In this document: one piece after another, positions 1 through 6,847 of the stretch
Layout of the letters: every line of letters begins with the position of its first letter
Numbering within the stretch: the stretch's first letter is position 1
NCBI GenBank assembly: GCA_007133115.1
Contig: SLNI01000052.1
Coordinates: forward strand, 1-10,618
Length of the DNA stretch: 10,618 nt
Source: Thioalkalivibrio sp.
GTDB lineage: Bacteria > Pseudomonadota > Gammaproteobacteria > Ectothiorhodospirales > Ectothiorhodospiraceae
Reading direction: 5' to 3'
Translations under genes and position numbers: made by a program
Notes under the pieces: generated by a model
What the model was told of the DNA's origin: nothing
What the model saw: only the letters and a program-made list of their open reading frames with translations
Databases searched by the model: none

Positions 1-776
1 GCCACCAGGGTGGGGTTGCCGCACATGAAACCGATGCGCCAGCCGGGCATGTTGTAGGTCTTGGAAAGCGTGTAGAACTCGACCGCGATTTCCTTGGCCC
101 CTGGAACCTGCAGGACCGACGGTGCCGTGTACCCGTCGAATGCGATCTCGGCATAGGCAAGGTCATGTACCAGCCAGATCCGGTGTTCGCGACAGATCGC
201 AACGACCTGTTCGAAGAAATCGAGATCCACGCATTGCGTGGTCGGGTTCGCGGGGAAGTTCAGGATCAGCATCTTCGGACGCGGCCAGGAATCCTGGATC
301 GCGCGGTTCAGTTCGACGAAGAAATCGACATCCGGGGTCAACGGCACGTGACGGACATCGGCGCCCGCGATGACGCAGCCATAGGGATGAATTGGATACG
401 CCGGATTCGGCACCAGAACCGCGTCGCCCGGCCCCAACGTCGCCAGCGCGAGGTGTGCCAGACCCTCCTTGGAACCGATGGTCACGATGGCCTCGGTTTC
501 GGGGTCGAGATCGACGTCGAAGCGGGCCTTGTACCAACGGGTGATGGCACGGCGCAGACGCGGGATCCCTTTGGAAACCGAGTACCGGTGGGTATCTTCG
601 CGCTGAGCGGCCTCGACCAGTTTGTCGACGATGTGGCGCGGGGTCGGCTGATCCGGATTGCCCATACCGAAATCGATGATGTCCTCGCCCCGGGCCCGGG
701 CCTCGGCCTTCAACTGATTCACGATGTTGAAGACGTAAGGCGGCAGGCGCTCGATACGGGGAAAAACGTCGGTCAC
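1..776 (-). CDS. alaC: Alanine-forming PLP aminotransferase AlaC (partial, C-terminus off window)
   Basis: Class I/II fold-type I aminotransferase that makes alanine from pyruvate using glutamate; cytoplasmic. The 258 residues present align by eye from memory with E. coli AlaC along their whole length: [12 protein letters not shown] near the start, [14 protein letters not shown] (29-42), the GSKEGLAHL segment (101-109), VPNPAYPIH (122-130), NFPANPT (173-179), the cofactor-contacting HDLAY (204-208), and the Schiff-base lysine K239 in [14 protein letters not shown]. About 140 C-terminal residues lie beyond base 1. I chose the GTG at 776-774 because homology begins within a few residues of it and an AGGA sits 8 bases upstream; no ATG fits. 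It is divergent from the Mth938-domain gene. LL-diaminopimelate aminotransferases are related, but the AlaC-specific identity is much stronger. Confidence 0.93.
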   Translation of the reverse strand, partial: MTDVFPRIERLPPYVFNIVNQLKAEARARGEDIIDFGMGNPDQPTPRHIVDKLVEAAQREDTHRYSVSKGIPRLRRAITRWYKARFDVDLDPETEAIVTIGSKEGLAHLALATLGPGDAVLVPNPAYPIHPYGCVIAGADVRHVPLTPDVDFFVELNRAIQDSWPRPKMLILNFPANPTTQCVDLDFFEQVVAICREHRIWLVHDLAYAEIAFDGYTAPSVLQVPGAKEIAVEFYTLSKTYNMPGWRIGFMCGNPTLV

Positions 777-845
777 GGATGGTTTCCTGGTTCGTCGGGG
801 GAGCCGGTTGCCCGAGGCGGAGCCCGGCCAGCGCAAACGGAGCAA

Positions 846-872
846 AGTATAACCCGTCCCAGAGCCTGTCAA
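846..872 (-). promoter_or_regulatory. Candidate sigma-70 promoter for alaC
   Basis: On the minus strand a perfect TTGACA (872-867) is followed after 15 bases by TATACT (851-846), a one-mismatch -10 box. The 15-base spacer is shorter than the optimal 17, so strength is uncertain. Transcription would begin near 839 and leave an untranslated leader of about 60 bases before the alaC GTG. Sequence match only; no experimental support. Confidence 0.45.
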
Positions 873-945
873 CGACTGGCGTGAGCTTCACTCTGCAATG
901 CCCCTACGCCGGGTCCTGAGCCCTTGCTCGCGGGGGCCGATGCCA

Positions 946-979
946 CTAGTGTCCGGTCAGACGTATGAAAGGACACTAG
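946..979. repeat. 9-bp inverted repeat just upstream of the Mth938-domain gene
   Basis: CTAGTGTCC (946-954) and GGACACTAG (971-979) are perfect reverse complements separated by 16 bases. The right arm ends 9 bases before the ATG at 989, where a Shine-Dalgarno would normally lie; the only purine-rich candidate, AGGA, sits inside the right arm. It could be an operator, an RNA hairpin in the leader that affects initiation, or a copy or remnant of a dispersed small repeat. No T-run follows, so it does not look like a terminator. Confidence 0.6.
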
Positions 980-988
980 CGCGCCACC

Positions 989-1396
989 ATGCAGTTCACA
1001 CAGATCACCGACATCGGACAGAACCTGATCACGGCCTACGCGCCGGATCACGTCGCCGTGAATGGTGTTCGCCATTTCCAGAGCCTGATCCTGCGGCCCG
1101 ATGGCCTGCTGGCCGACTGGCCGGTCCGGACCATCGAGGAACTGGAAGCGCAGGCGTTCGACTGGTTGCGCACTGCGCCGCCCGAAATCCTGCTGCTCGG
1201 CACTGGAATGACCCAGCGTTTTCCCGCTCGCGCCGTCTGGCGTCAGCTGCGCACCGAGCGCTGGGGCTTGGAAATCATGGATACCGCGGCGGCCTGCCGA
1301 ACCTATAACCTGATTGTGGCCGAGGGGCGCACGGTCGCAGCCGCGCTGATCCTTCCCGCGCAAGCGGCCTCGCAACCGAGTTCAGGGGCGCGGTAG
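989..1396 (+). CDS. Mth938-like (DUF498) domain protein
   Basis: A 135-residue cytoplasmic protein of the Mth938/NDUFAF3-like family. Recognised by the pattern [15 protein letters not shown], then [15 protein letters not shown], and the late [25 protein letters not shown], in which the T-x-x-A-x-R-T-Y-N stretch is typical. Length is near the family's usual 120-130 residues. The eukaryotic relative assists complex I assembly; the bacterial function is not established and I do not infer one. It is divergent from alaC. The coding end overlaps the last 15 bases of the convergent rpoS gene. The ATG at 989 is the only start that fits the family N-terminus; its ribosome binding site is weak and an inverted repeat occupies the region just upstream. 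Confidence 0.85.
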   Translation: MQFTQITDIGQNLITAYAPDHVAVNGVRHFQSLILRPDGLLADWPVRTIEELEAQAFDWLRTAPPEILLLGTGMTQRFPARAVWRQLRTERWGLEIMDTAAACRTYNLIVAEGRTVAAALILPAQAASQPSSGAR

Positions 1397-2416
1397 CAGA
1401 ACGTCCTCGGAGAGACCGCGAGCCTTGAGCAGTCGCCGCAACCGCTTCAGCGCTTCCATCTGGATCTGTCGCACGCGCTCGCGGGTGACACCGATCTCCG
1501 CGCCAACCTGCTCCAGCGTGCACCGCTCAAAGCCGTGCAGGCCGAAACGTCTCACAAGCACCTCGCGCTGTTTCTGGTCGAGCTCGTTCAGCCAGGCAGC
1601 CACCAGGTTGCGGATGTCTTCGTCTTCCAGCAGCGCGGAGGGCCCCGCCGAGGTTTCGTCCGGCAGAATTTCCGTCAGCGAACGGTCACCGTCAGGCCCC
1701 ACGGCGATATCGATGGACGTCGCGGGTTCGGACATCGCCCGAAGACGCTGAAGCTCGCTCAGGGGCTTACCCAGGCGGGTCGCCAGCTCGTCTTCCGTGG
1801 GCTCCCTCCCCAGTTCCTGCATCAACATCCGGGCCATCTTGTTGTGCGAACGCAGTTCCTTGCTCACGTGCACGGGAATCCGAATCGTTCGCGCCTGGTT
1901 CATCAGCGCACGTTCAATGGTCTGGCGGATCCACCAGGTCGCGTACGTCGAAAAACGGAAGCCGCGCTCGGGATCGAACTTCTCGACCGCATGCATCAGG
2001 CCGAGGTTGCCTTCCTCGATCAGGTCGAGCAACGCGAGCCCCCGGTTCATGTAGCGACGAGCGATCTTGACCACCAGGCGCAGATTGCACTCGATCATGC
2101 GTTGGCGGCCCGAAGCATCCCCGGCACGTGCCAGACGAGCGTAATAGACCTCTTCTTCCGGAGTCAGCAACGGACGGAACTCGATGTCCCGGAGATAAAG
2201 CTGGATCGCATCGAGCTCTGCCGGACCGACATCGCGCTGTAAGCGCTTAGGTACGGCCTCCTCCGTCCCGGCCTCGGCTTCTTCGGGGGAATCGAGCTCG
2301 GCTTCTTCGGGGGAATCGAGCTCGGCTTCCGCGGGCTGATCCTCCATGATCTCATCCGGCTGCGGGTCGTTCAGGTCTTCAGCGGGTTCCTTCGGAATTC
2401 GGTTCTGTGAGGCCAT
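1382..2416 (-). CDS. rpoS: RNA polymerase sigma factor RpoS (sigma-38)
   Basis: Stationary-phase and general-stress sigma factor. The 344-residue protein has an acidic N-terminal segment (1-55), region 1.2 (about 67-98), region 2 with [30 protein letters not shown] and [19 protein letters not shown] (-10 recognition and melting), region 3 (about 170-230), and the region 4 helix-turn-helix [20 protein letters not shown] (300-319) for -35 recognition. The match to E. coli RpoS (330 aa) is very close and the position after nlpD separates it from RpoD/RpoH. An ATG six codons upstream (2434) is in frame, but the ATG at 2416 has GGAGAAGG 8 bases ahead, so I prefer it. Distance to nlpD is 32 bases. 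In E. coli a major rpoS promoter lies inside nlpD; I could not pick one out here. The N-terminus carries a tandem repeat listed separately. Confidence 0.96.
   Translation of the reverse strand: MASQNRIPKEPAEDLNDPQPDEIMEDQPAEAELDSPEEAELDSPEEAEAGTEEAVPKRLQRDVGPAELDAIQLYLRDIEFRPLLTPEEEVYYARLARAGDASGRQRMIECNLRLVVKIARRYMNRGLALLDLIEEGNLGLMHAVEKFDPERGFRFSTYATWWIRQTIERALMNQARTIRIPVHVSKELRSHNKMARMLMQELGREPTEDELATRLGKPLSELQRLRAMSEPATSIDIAVGPDGDRSLTEILPDETSAGPSALLEDEDIRNLVAAWLNELDQKQREVLVRRFGLHGFERCTLEQVGAEIGVTRERVRQIQMEALKRLRRLLKARGLSEDVLLPRP
2274..2330. repeat. 24-bp tandem repeat inside the 5' part of rpoS
   Basis: Two perfect 24-bp copies (2274-2297 and 2298-2321) are followed by a 9-base partial third copy to 2330. 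Read on the minus strand they encode ELDSPEEA twice, at RpoS residues 32-47. The unit is a multiple of three, so copy-number change would lengthen or shorten the acidic N-terminal segment by 8 residues without a frameshift. The perfect DNA identity points to a recent duplication. Confidence 0.9.
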
Positions 2417-2448
2417 GGTGCAAACCTTCTCCATCTGGACGCCAGCAT

Positions 2449-3282
2449 CTACCGCCGGGGAAGATAACGGGTGGGGTCGACCGGCGTACCGTCGACCCGG
2501 ATTTCAAAGTGCAACATCGGGCTGTCGGCCCCGGATGCACCCAATTGGGCTATTTGCTGGCCGGCCACGACGCGGTCGCCTTCGCGCACCAGCAATGCTT
2601 CATTGTGCCCGTAAGCACTGATGAATCGAGCATCGTGTTTCAGGATGATAAGCCGGCCGTAACCGACCAGTCCACTTCCCGCGTAGACGACCTCTCCTGC
2701 CGCCGCGGCACGCACGTTGTCCCCGCGCCGACCCCCAATGGCGATGCCTCTGCGCGTGACCGAGCTGTTGGAAAAAGGCCGCACGATCGGCCCGTCCGCG
2801 GGCCACTGCCACTGCGGCGCGGCGCCCGCCACCGCCGACACGGTCCCTGCCGAGGACGGCCGGCTCGGGGTCGAGGCCTGCGCTGGCGCGCTGGTCGGGG
2901 GCGACACGCTCCCCCGAACCGGCGGAGGAGGCGGCTGATAGCGGGACGGTGGCGCCGATGCGGTCGGGGCTGTTGCCGGCGCCGACGCAACGCTCGCCGG
3001 CGACGCGGTACCGGCAAGGGGCGTGGCACCGGTGAGACGGAGGCGCTGCCCCGGATAGATCAGGTAGGGCGGGCCGATCCCGTTCCGCCGGGCGACATCC
3101 CGCCAGTCCAGGCCGTGACGCGTTGCGATCCGATACAGGGTTTCCTCGCGTTGCACCACATGGGTACCCGGAACATAAGCCGCGCTGACGTCGGGCGGAC
3201 TCGGTGCGCGCCCGGCACACCCCGCGAGCACCAGCAGCAGGAGAACGAGGAGAATGCGTACCGCGTGCGAGCCGGTTTGCAT
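2449..3282 (-). CDS. nlpD: NlpD-type lipoprotein, LysM + degenerate LytM (amidase activator)
   Basis: Envelope lipoprotein that in E. coli localises to the septum and activates the amidase AmiC. From the ATG at 3282 the 277-residue protein has a lipoprotein signal (leucine-rich core, lipobox LAGC with C22), a LysM domain (about 40-84, [19 protein letters not shown] to YPGQRLRL), a Pro/Ala/Ser-rich linker (85-157), and a LytM/M23-like domain (158-275) ending RYLPRR as in E. coli NlpD. Zinc ligands are missing: the first His-x-x-x-Asp site reads R177...A181 and the HxH site reads M256-L-H258, so it should regulate rather than cut peptidoglycan. The ATG overlaps the upstream TGA by one base (TGATG), suggesting coupling. 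A longer reading from 3339 would add 19 residues before the signal peptide and is unlikely. Confidence 0.95.
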   Translation of the reverse strand: MQTGSHAVRILLVLLLLVLAGCAGRAPSPPDVSAAYVPGTHVVQREETLYRIATRHGLDWRDVARRNGIGPPYLIYPGQRLRLTGATPLAGTASPASVASAPATAPTASAPPSRYQPPPPPVRGSVSPPTSAPAQASTPSRPSSAGTVSAVAGAAPQWQWPADGPIVRPFSNSSVTRRGIAIGGRRGDNVRAAAAGEVVYAGSGLVGYGRLIILKHDARFISAYGHNEALLVREGDRVVAGQQIAQLGASGADSPMLHFEIRVDGTPVDPTRYLPRR

Positions 3283-3866
3283 CAGTCCAGCCACGCGAAG
3301 ATCAGAATCGCCAAAACCAGGATTGCGACCGTCAGCCATCCCAGCCTCTCCATGTAGGGTCGCAGGTGTCGATCCGCCTGTGGACCCAGCCAGGCCATCA
3401 GCAATCCCACCGCGAAGAATCGGGAGCCCCGACCGACGACCGAAGCCAGCACGAAGGGCAGAAGGGGCATGGCCAGGGCTCCGGCCGTCAACGTGAACAA
3501 CTTATAGGGGATCGGCGAAAAACCCGCGATCAGCACGACCCAGACGCCCCACACCGCAAACCACTCCTTCGCAAGCTCGAGACTGTCCCCGTAACCGGCG
3601 CGGACGATCCAGGGGGCCACCAACTCGTAGGCCAGCACGCCGAGCAGGTATCCCAGGAGGCCGCCAAGTACGGAAAATACCGTGGTCAGCGCCGCCAGCC
3701 GCATTCCCTCCCTGGGTCGCGCTGCCGCCATCGGGGCGAGCATCACGTCGGGCGGAACCGGGAAAAACGAGGATTCGGCAAAAGACAGGGCGGCCAGGTA
3801 GCGCGTCGCATGGCGATGGCGCGACCAACCCATCACACGATCGTACAACGGCTCGAAGATCTTCAA
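3282..3866 (-). CDS. YqaA-family (DedA/VTT-like) inner-membrane protein
   Basis: A 194-residue polytopic membrane protein of the YqaA branch of the SNARE-associated/DedA superfamily. Family hallmarks: [18 protein letters not shown] (29-46, a likely re-entrant segment), a hydrophobic stretch about 57-80, [17 protein letters not shown] (115-131), VGRGSRF (144-150), and C-terminal membrane helices about 151-161 and 177-193. DedA relatives are linked to lipid carrier flipping and membrane homeostasis; the substrate of this branch is not known to me. The likely start is TTG at 3866, overlapping the pcm stop (TTGA), with GGGGG upstream and the family's usual MK-F-x-x-LYDR N-terminus. An ATG 11 codons later would lose that conserved start. 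It lies between pcm and nlpD in one transcription unit. Confidence 0.88.
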   Translation of the reverse strand: MKIFEPLYDRVMGWSRHRHATRYLAALSFAESSFFPVPPDVMLAPMAAARPREGMRLAALTTVFSVLGGLLGYLLGVLAYELVAPWIVRAGYGDSLELAKEWFAVWGVWVVLIAGFSPIPYKLFTLTAGALAMPLLPFVLASVVGRGSRFFAVGLLMAWLGPQADRHLRPYMERLGWLTVAILVLAILIFAWLD

Positions 3867-4501
3867 GATTCGGCCCCCGAGAGCATCGGGACGAAGCAGA
3901 CGGCGTCCAACAGATCCCGCACATAGGCTTCGTCGGTATGCGTGTAGCGGACCAACTGCTGCTTTCCGTCGACGTCTTCCACCGGTGCCACCAGGCGTCC
4001 ACCCGGCGCCAGCTGCATCAGCAGTTCCTGTGGCACCGCACGGGGCGCAGCCGTCAGAATGATGGCATCGAACGGAGCCTTGGCCGGCCAGCCTTCCGCC
4101 CCATCGCCATGGCGCAGACTGACGTTGTCGATCTTGAGGCGGCTCAACAGTTCCCGCGCGCTGCGGCTCAACGCCAGGATCCGCTCGACCGAATAGACCC
4201 GCTCGCAGAGACGGGCGAGCACTGCGGACTGGTAGCCCGAACCGGTTCCAACCTCGAGGACCGTGCGCAACGAACCCGCCTCGAGCAGCGCCTCCGTCAT
4301 GCGCGCGACGATGAACGGTTGCGAAACTGTCTGGCGATACCCGATGGGCAGAGCGATGTTCTCGTACGCTCGATGCACCAGCGCCTCCTCCACGAACAGA
4401 TGCCGAGGCACCTGCCGAATCGCCTCCAGCACCCGCTGATCCCGGATACCGGACCGCGACAGCTGCAGGATGAGACGATCACGCGCGCGCTGCGACGTCA
4501 T
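3863..4501 (-). CDS. pcm: Protein-L-isoaspartate O-methyltransferase
   Basis: Cytoplasmic repair enzyme that methylates L-isoaspartyl residues in aged proteins using S-adenosylmethionine. The 212-residue form has the family N-terminus [24 protein letters not shown] (31-40), the active-site loop [18 protein letters not shown] (53-70, S60 in TVSQP), SAM motif [12 protein letters not shown] (81-91), VYSVER, RHGDG (130-134), [10 protein letters not shown] (144-153) and [10 protein letters not shown]. coli Pcm has 208 residues. I chose the ATG at 4501, 16 bases past surE, because it matches the E. coli start; an upstream ATG at 4570 would overlap surE by 53 bases and add 23 non-homologous residues. 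The last bases overlap the start of the YqaA-type gene. Confidence 0.95.
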   Translation of the reverse strand: MTSQRARDRLILQLSRSGIRDQRVLEAIRQVPRHLFVEEALVHRAYENIALPIGYRQTVSQPFIVARMTEALLEAGSLRTVLEVGTGSGYQSAVLARLCERVYSVERILALSRSARELLSRLKIDNVSLRHGDGAEGWPAKAPFDAIILTAAPRAVPQELLMQLAPGGRLVAPVEDVDGKQQLVRYTHTDEAYVRDLLDAVCFVPMLSGAES

Positions 4502-4517
4502 GCCGGCACCCGCGATA

Positions 4518-5276
4518 TCAAGCGCCACCTGGCGAATCCTCCAACCAGCGGCCGATGGTGTCGATCGCATCGAATTGGGTCAGATCGACCTGGATCGGCG
4601 TGACCGACACAAAACCGTCGCGCACCGCGAAGAAATCCGTGCCGGGACCCGCGTCCTGTTCGGGGCCGGCGGGTCCAACCCAGTAGATCGGCCGACCCCG
4701 AGGGTCCGCGGATTTCACCACCGGCTCCGATTTGTGCCGATGCCCCAGGCGCGTGGCCTGCACGCCACGGATCGCATCATAGGGGCGGTCAGGGACGTTG
4801 ACGTTGAGGATGGTGGACGCCGGCAGCGGAACGTGGCCCAGGCGCTCCAGCAGGTCGAGGATCACGCGGGCCGCCGCATCGTAATGCCGAAACTCAGACC
4901 CCACCAGCGACACCGCAATCGCCGGCAATCCGAGGAAGCGTCCCTCCATCGCGGCCGCAACGGTGCCGGAATACAGGACGTCATCCCCCATGTTCCCGCC
5001 CGCGTTGATTCCGGAGATCACGAGGTCCGGCTCGTGCTCGAGCAGGCCGGTGATCGCCAGATGAACGCAGTCGGTGGGAGTTCCATCGACGCCGATGTAG
5101 CCGTTTTCGAGCACCTGCGCGCGCAGCGGATGCACCAGGGTCAGACTGTTGCTGGCGCCGCTGCGGTCCCGGTCCGGCGCAACCACGCTGACCTCCGCCA
5201 CGGAACGCAGCTGAGCGGCCAGACATCGAATGCCGGGCGCATGGATACCGTCATCATTGCTGACCAGAATGCGCAT
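4518..5276 (-). CDS. surE: 5'/3'-nucleotidase SurE
   Basis: Metal-dependent nucleoside 5'/3'-monophosphatase active in stationary-phase survival. The 252-residue protein starts [16 protein letters not shown] with the metal ligands D8 and D9; S39 (DRDRSG) and N91 (ISGINAGGN) complete the site, at the same numbers as in E. coli Sur[13 protein letters not shown] (63-74), [11 protein letters not shown] (102-112) and LNVNVP (about 157-162) are also present. It is the first gene of the minus-strand stress cluster, with pcm 16 bases downstream. No Shine-Dalgarno is visible ahead of the ATG, unusual for this window, yet the N-terminal match leaves little doubt about the start. An AT-rich patch 30 bases upstream may supply its promoter. 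Confidence 0.96.
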   Translation of the reverse strand: MRILVSNDDGIHAPGIRCLAAQLRSVAEVSVVAPDRDRSGASNSLTLVHPLRAQVLENGYIGVDGTPTDCVHLAITGLLEHEPDLVISGINAGGNMGDDVLYSGTVAAAMEGRFLGLPAIAVSLVGSEFRHYDAAARVILDLLERLGHVPLPASTILNVNVPDRPYDAIRGVQATRLGHRHKSEPVVKSADPRGRPIYWVGPAGPEQDAGPGTDFFAVRDGFVSVTPIQVDLTQFDAIDTIGRWLEDSPGGA

Positions 5277-5304
5277 GAGAGAATGAATGCGGAGCGTGGG
5301 TGCC

Positions 5305-5313
5305 TAATATACT
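5305..5313. promoter_or_regulatory. Candidate overlapping divergent -10 elements between surE and the Smr gene
   Basis: In the 85-base gap between two divergent starts, the only AT-rich patch is TAATATACT. Read rightward it holds TATACT (5308-5313), read leftward TATATT (5311-5306), each one mismatch from the -10 consensus. Neither strand has a convincing -35 box at the right distance. If both are used they overlap and would compete. Weak evidence from sequence only. Confidence 0.3.
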
Positions 5314-5361
5314 GGAATCCGCCGAGCGCGCACGGAATCGCCGCATCCCGACCCGAGGCAG

Positions 5362-5913
5362 ATGATGACCGACCACGACGATCCGAACGACCCGCGGCAC
5401 TTTCTCAGCGCGATCGGCGAGGTGCGGCGCCTCAAACATGATCGCGCCGAGGTGCGGCCCCCTCGTCCCCGTGCACGCGCAGAAAAACGCCGGGAAGACG
5501 ATCGCGCCGCCGTGCGCGATCTACTCAGCGACCCGGTGGGCGCCACCGAAATCCAGCCGGGCGATGAATTGCGGTTCCTGCGCTCCGGACTGAATCCCAG
5601 AATCCTCCGGAACCTGAAGCGCGGGCACTACCGCCTGCAGGACGAACTGGACCTGCACGGGCTGTTCGCCTCCGAGGCGCGCCAGGCCGTGGCCGCGTTC
5701 CTGAACGAAGCCCAGGCGCACAGCCGTCTTTGTGTCCGTATCGTGCACGGCAAGGGCCTGCGTTCCCGGCAGCAGGGGCCGGTGCTCAAGGGTTTGGTCG
5801 ATCACTGGTTGCGGCAACGCGACGACGTGCTGGCTTTCGCTTCGGCCCGCCCCGTGGACGGCGGTACCGGAGCGGTGTACATCCTGCTCAAGCGCGCGCG
5901 GGTTCCCGGGTAA
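5362..5913 (+). CDS. Smr-domain protein (SmrA/SmrB-like, putative endonuclease)
   Basis: A 183-residue protein with a charged, Arg-rich N-terminus (1-90, probably flexible) and a C-terminal Smr domain. Motifs are DELDLHGLFASEARQAV (94-110), with the DLHG signature at 97-100, and VRIVHGKGLRS (125-135), with HGKG at 129-132, then the GGTGAVYILLKR end strand. Smr domains are nucleic-acid endonucleases; E. coli SmrB cleaves mRNA between collided ribosomes, while other members act in DNA processing. Which role applies here cannot be read from sequence. Two ATGs lie in tandem at 5362 and 5365; a GAGG at 5355-5358 is better spaced for the second. It is divergent from surE. Confidence 0.9.
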   Translation: MMTDHDDPNDPRHFLSAIGEVRRLKHDRAEVRPPRPRARAEKRREDDRAAVRDLLSDPVGATEIQPGDELRFLRSGLNPRILRNLKRGHYRLQDELDLHGLFASEARQAVAAFLNEAQAHSRLCVRIVHGKGLRSRQQGPVLKGLVDHWLRQRDDVLAFASARPVDGGTGAVYILLKRARVPG

Positions 5914-6107
5914 GTTTCACGGGGGCACGACCGTGTGGCAACTTCAGCCGCCGAGAACCGTTATTGCGAGCGGGCGACAATCTGCGTACTGTAATTTCGA
6001 AGAGCGGAATCGCCTTGTCTGAGGCTTGCGAACATCACTTGATCGATGCAATACTTATACAACGCTTGTACGCGCCGAAAGAAACAGACCCTTGGGGGGC
6101 AAACAGC

Positions 6108-6674
6108 ATGATGAAATGGAATGGGATTGCAGCCGCGGTGGCATTTGCACTGATTCTTCCGGCACAGGCCGACGATGCCGCTGAGCGCGCCGCTGCCAGC
6201 CAGGCCGCCATACAGAACTTTGCCTCGACGTTGCAGGGCGAACTGGTCGCTGCCATGCAGAAAGGCGGTCCGGTCGAAGCCATCGACGTCTGCAAGCAAC
6301 GCGCGCCCGAGATTGCCGCTGGGATTTCCGAGGATACCGGCTGGAGTGTCGGACGGACGAGCCTCAAACTGCGCAATCCGGAAAACGCCCCGGACGAATG
6401 GGAACGCGCGGTGCTGCAGAACTTTGACGACCGCCTGGCCGCCGGCACGCCCGCCGCCGAACTCACCCACCAGGAGGTCGTGACCGAAGGCGACGACACC
6501 GTCTTCCGCTTCATGCGTGCCATTCCGACCGGCGGCGTCTGCCTGACCTGCCACGGGTCCGAGCTGGGTGGCGACATTCAGCATGCGCTGGAACGGCTTT
6601 ACCCCAATGACCAGGCAACTGGCTATGCGGAAGGGCAGATTCGCGGAGCCTTCACCGTCATCCAGAGGATGTAG
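6108..6674 (+). CDS. Secreted DUF3365/Tll0287-like monoheme c-type cytochrome
   Basis: A 188-residue exported heme protein. A Sec signal peptide (1-21, [21 protein letters not shown]) with cleavage expected after AQA is followed by a Tll0287-like domain: VEAIDVCKQRAPEIA (56-70), TGWSVGRTSLKLRNPENAPDEWE (77-99), FRFMRAIPTGGVCLTCHG (133-150) and LYPNDQATGYAEGQIRGAF (164-182). C145, C148 and H149 form the single CxxCH heme-attachment site. The family is widespread in bacteria that respire or oxidise inorganic compounds; its partner is unknown, so a sensory or electron-transfer role remains open. GGGGGG about 8 bases upstream acts as ribosome binding site for tandem ATGs at 6108 and 6111. A 195-base gap separates it from the Smr gene, and a terminator follows it directly, so it is probably monocistronic. 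Confidence 0.9.
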   Translation: MMKWNGIAAAVAFALILPAQADDAAERAAASQAAIQNFASTLQGELVAAMQKGGPVEAIDVCKQRAPEIAAGISEDTGWSVGRTSLKLRNPENAPDEWERAVLQNFDDRLAAGTPAAELTHQEVVTEGDDTVFRFMRAIPTGGVCLTCHGSELGGDIQHALERLYPNDQATGYAEGQIRGAFTVIQRM

Positions 6675-6699
6675 AGCATCAGGCCGCTTCCTCGCTCCG

Positions 6700-6730
6700 A
6701 TGGGGCCGCATATGCGGCCCCATTTTTTTT
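6700..6730 (+). terminator. Rho-independent terminator after the heme-protein gene
   Basis: A perfect 24-base self-complementary stem (6700-6723; left arm ATGGGGCCGCAT, right arm ATGCGGCCCCAT) is followed by eight T residues (6723-6730). It begins 25 bases after the stop codon. The GC-rich stem and T-run are the standard intrinsic terminator pattern. It separates the cytochrome unit from the LOV gene. Confidence 0.93.
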
Positions 6731-6799
6731 GCGCAATACCCTCAGGCATGCCGAAGCGCGCACCGGTGTGCTAACTTTTGCCAGGCGACCCGCTCAGCC

Positions 6800-6847
6800 A
6801 TGGATCGCCAAAACCACCCTGCCGTCGTGGAACCCGCTGAAAAATGA
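6800..6847 (+). CDS. Possible 15-codon leader ORF overlapping the LOV start
   Basis: ATG at 6800 opens a reading frame MDRQNHPAVVEPAEK whose TGA (6845-6847) overlaps the ATG of the LOV gene (6844) in the arrangement AAATGA. Such overlap is typical of translational coupling, and the LOV start itself lacks a strong Shine-Dalgarno. The leader's own ribosome binding site is also weak, and the peptide resembles nothing I know. It may be chance. Confidence 0.2.
   Translation: MDRQNHPAVVEPAEK

Noticed and set aside
163..891. Minus-strand 242-residue open frame over alaC
   Set aside because: It is shifted by one base from the true alaC frame; the correct frame gives a continuous match to AlaC and runs off the window edge.
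2407..3357. Plus-strand open frame of 316 residues opposite nlpD and the end of yqaA
   Set aside because: Antisense shadow of GC-rich coding sequence with Arg-rich composition and no recognisable domain.
4470..5441. Plus-strand open frame of 323 residues opposite surE
   Set aside because: Antisense shadow; the minus strand encodes a complete SurE with all active-site residues.
5918..5935. Small hairpin CACGG/CCGTG after the Smr gene
   Set aside because: A 5-bp stem with an 8-base loop and no T-run is too weak to call a terminator.
6026..6070. Possible promoter or operator before the heme-protein gene (TTGATC at 6039, TATACA at 6056, dyad TACAA-N3-TTGTA at 6058-6070)
   Set aside because: The hexamer spacing is 11 bases, too short for sigma-70, the resemblance to an FNR site covers only one half, and the dyad arms are only 5 bases, so it could be chance.
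5730..6107. Upstream extension of the heme-protein frame into the Smr gene
   Set aside because: It would bury the signal peptide in the middle of the protein and overlaps the Smr coding region; the ATG at 6108 has a ribosome binding site and starts directly with the signal peptide.
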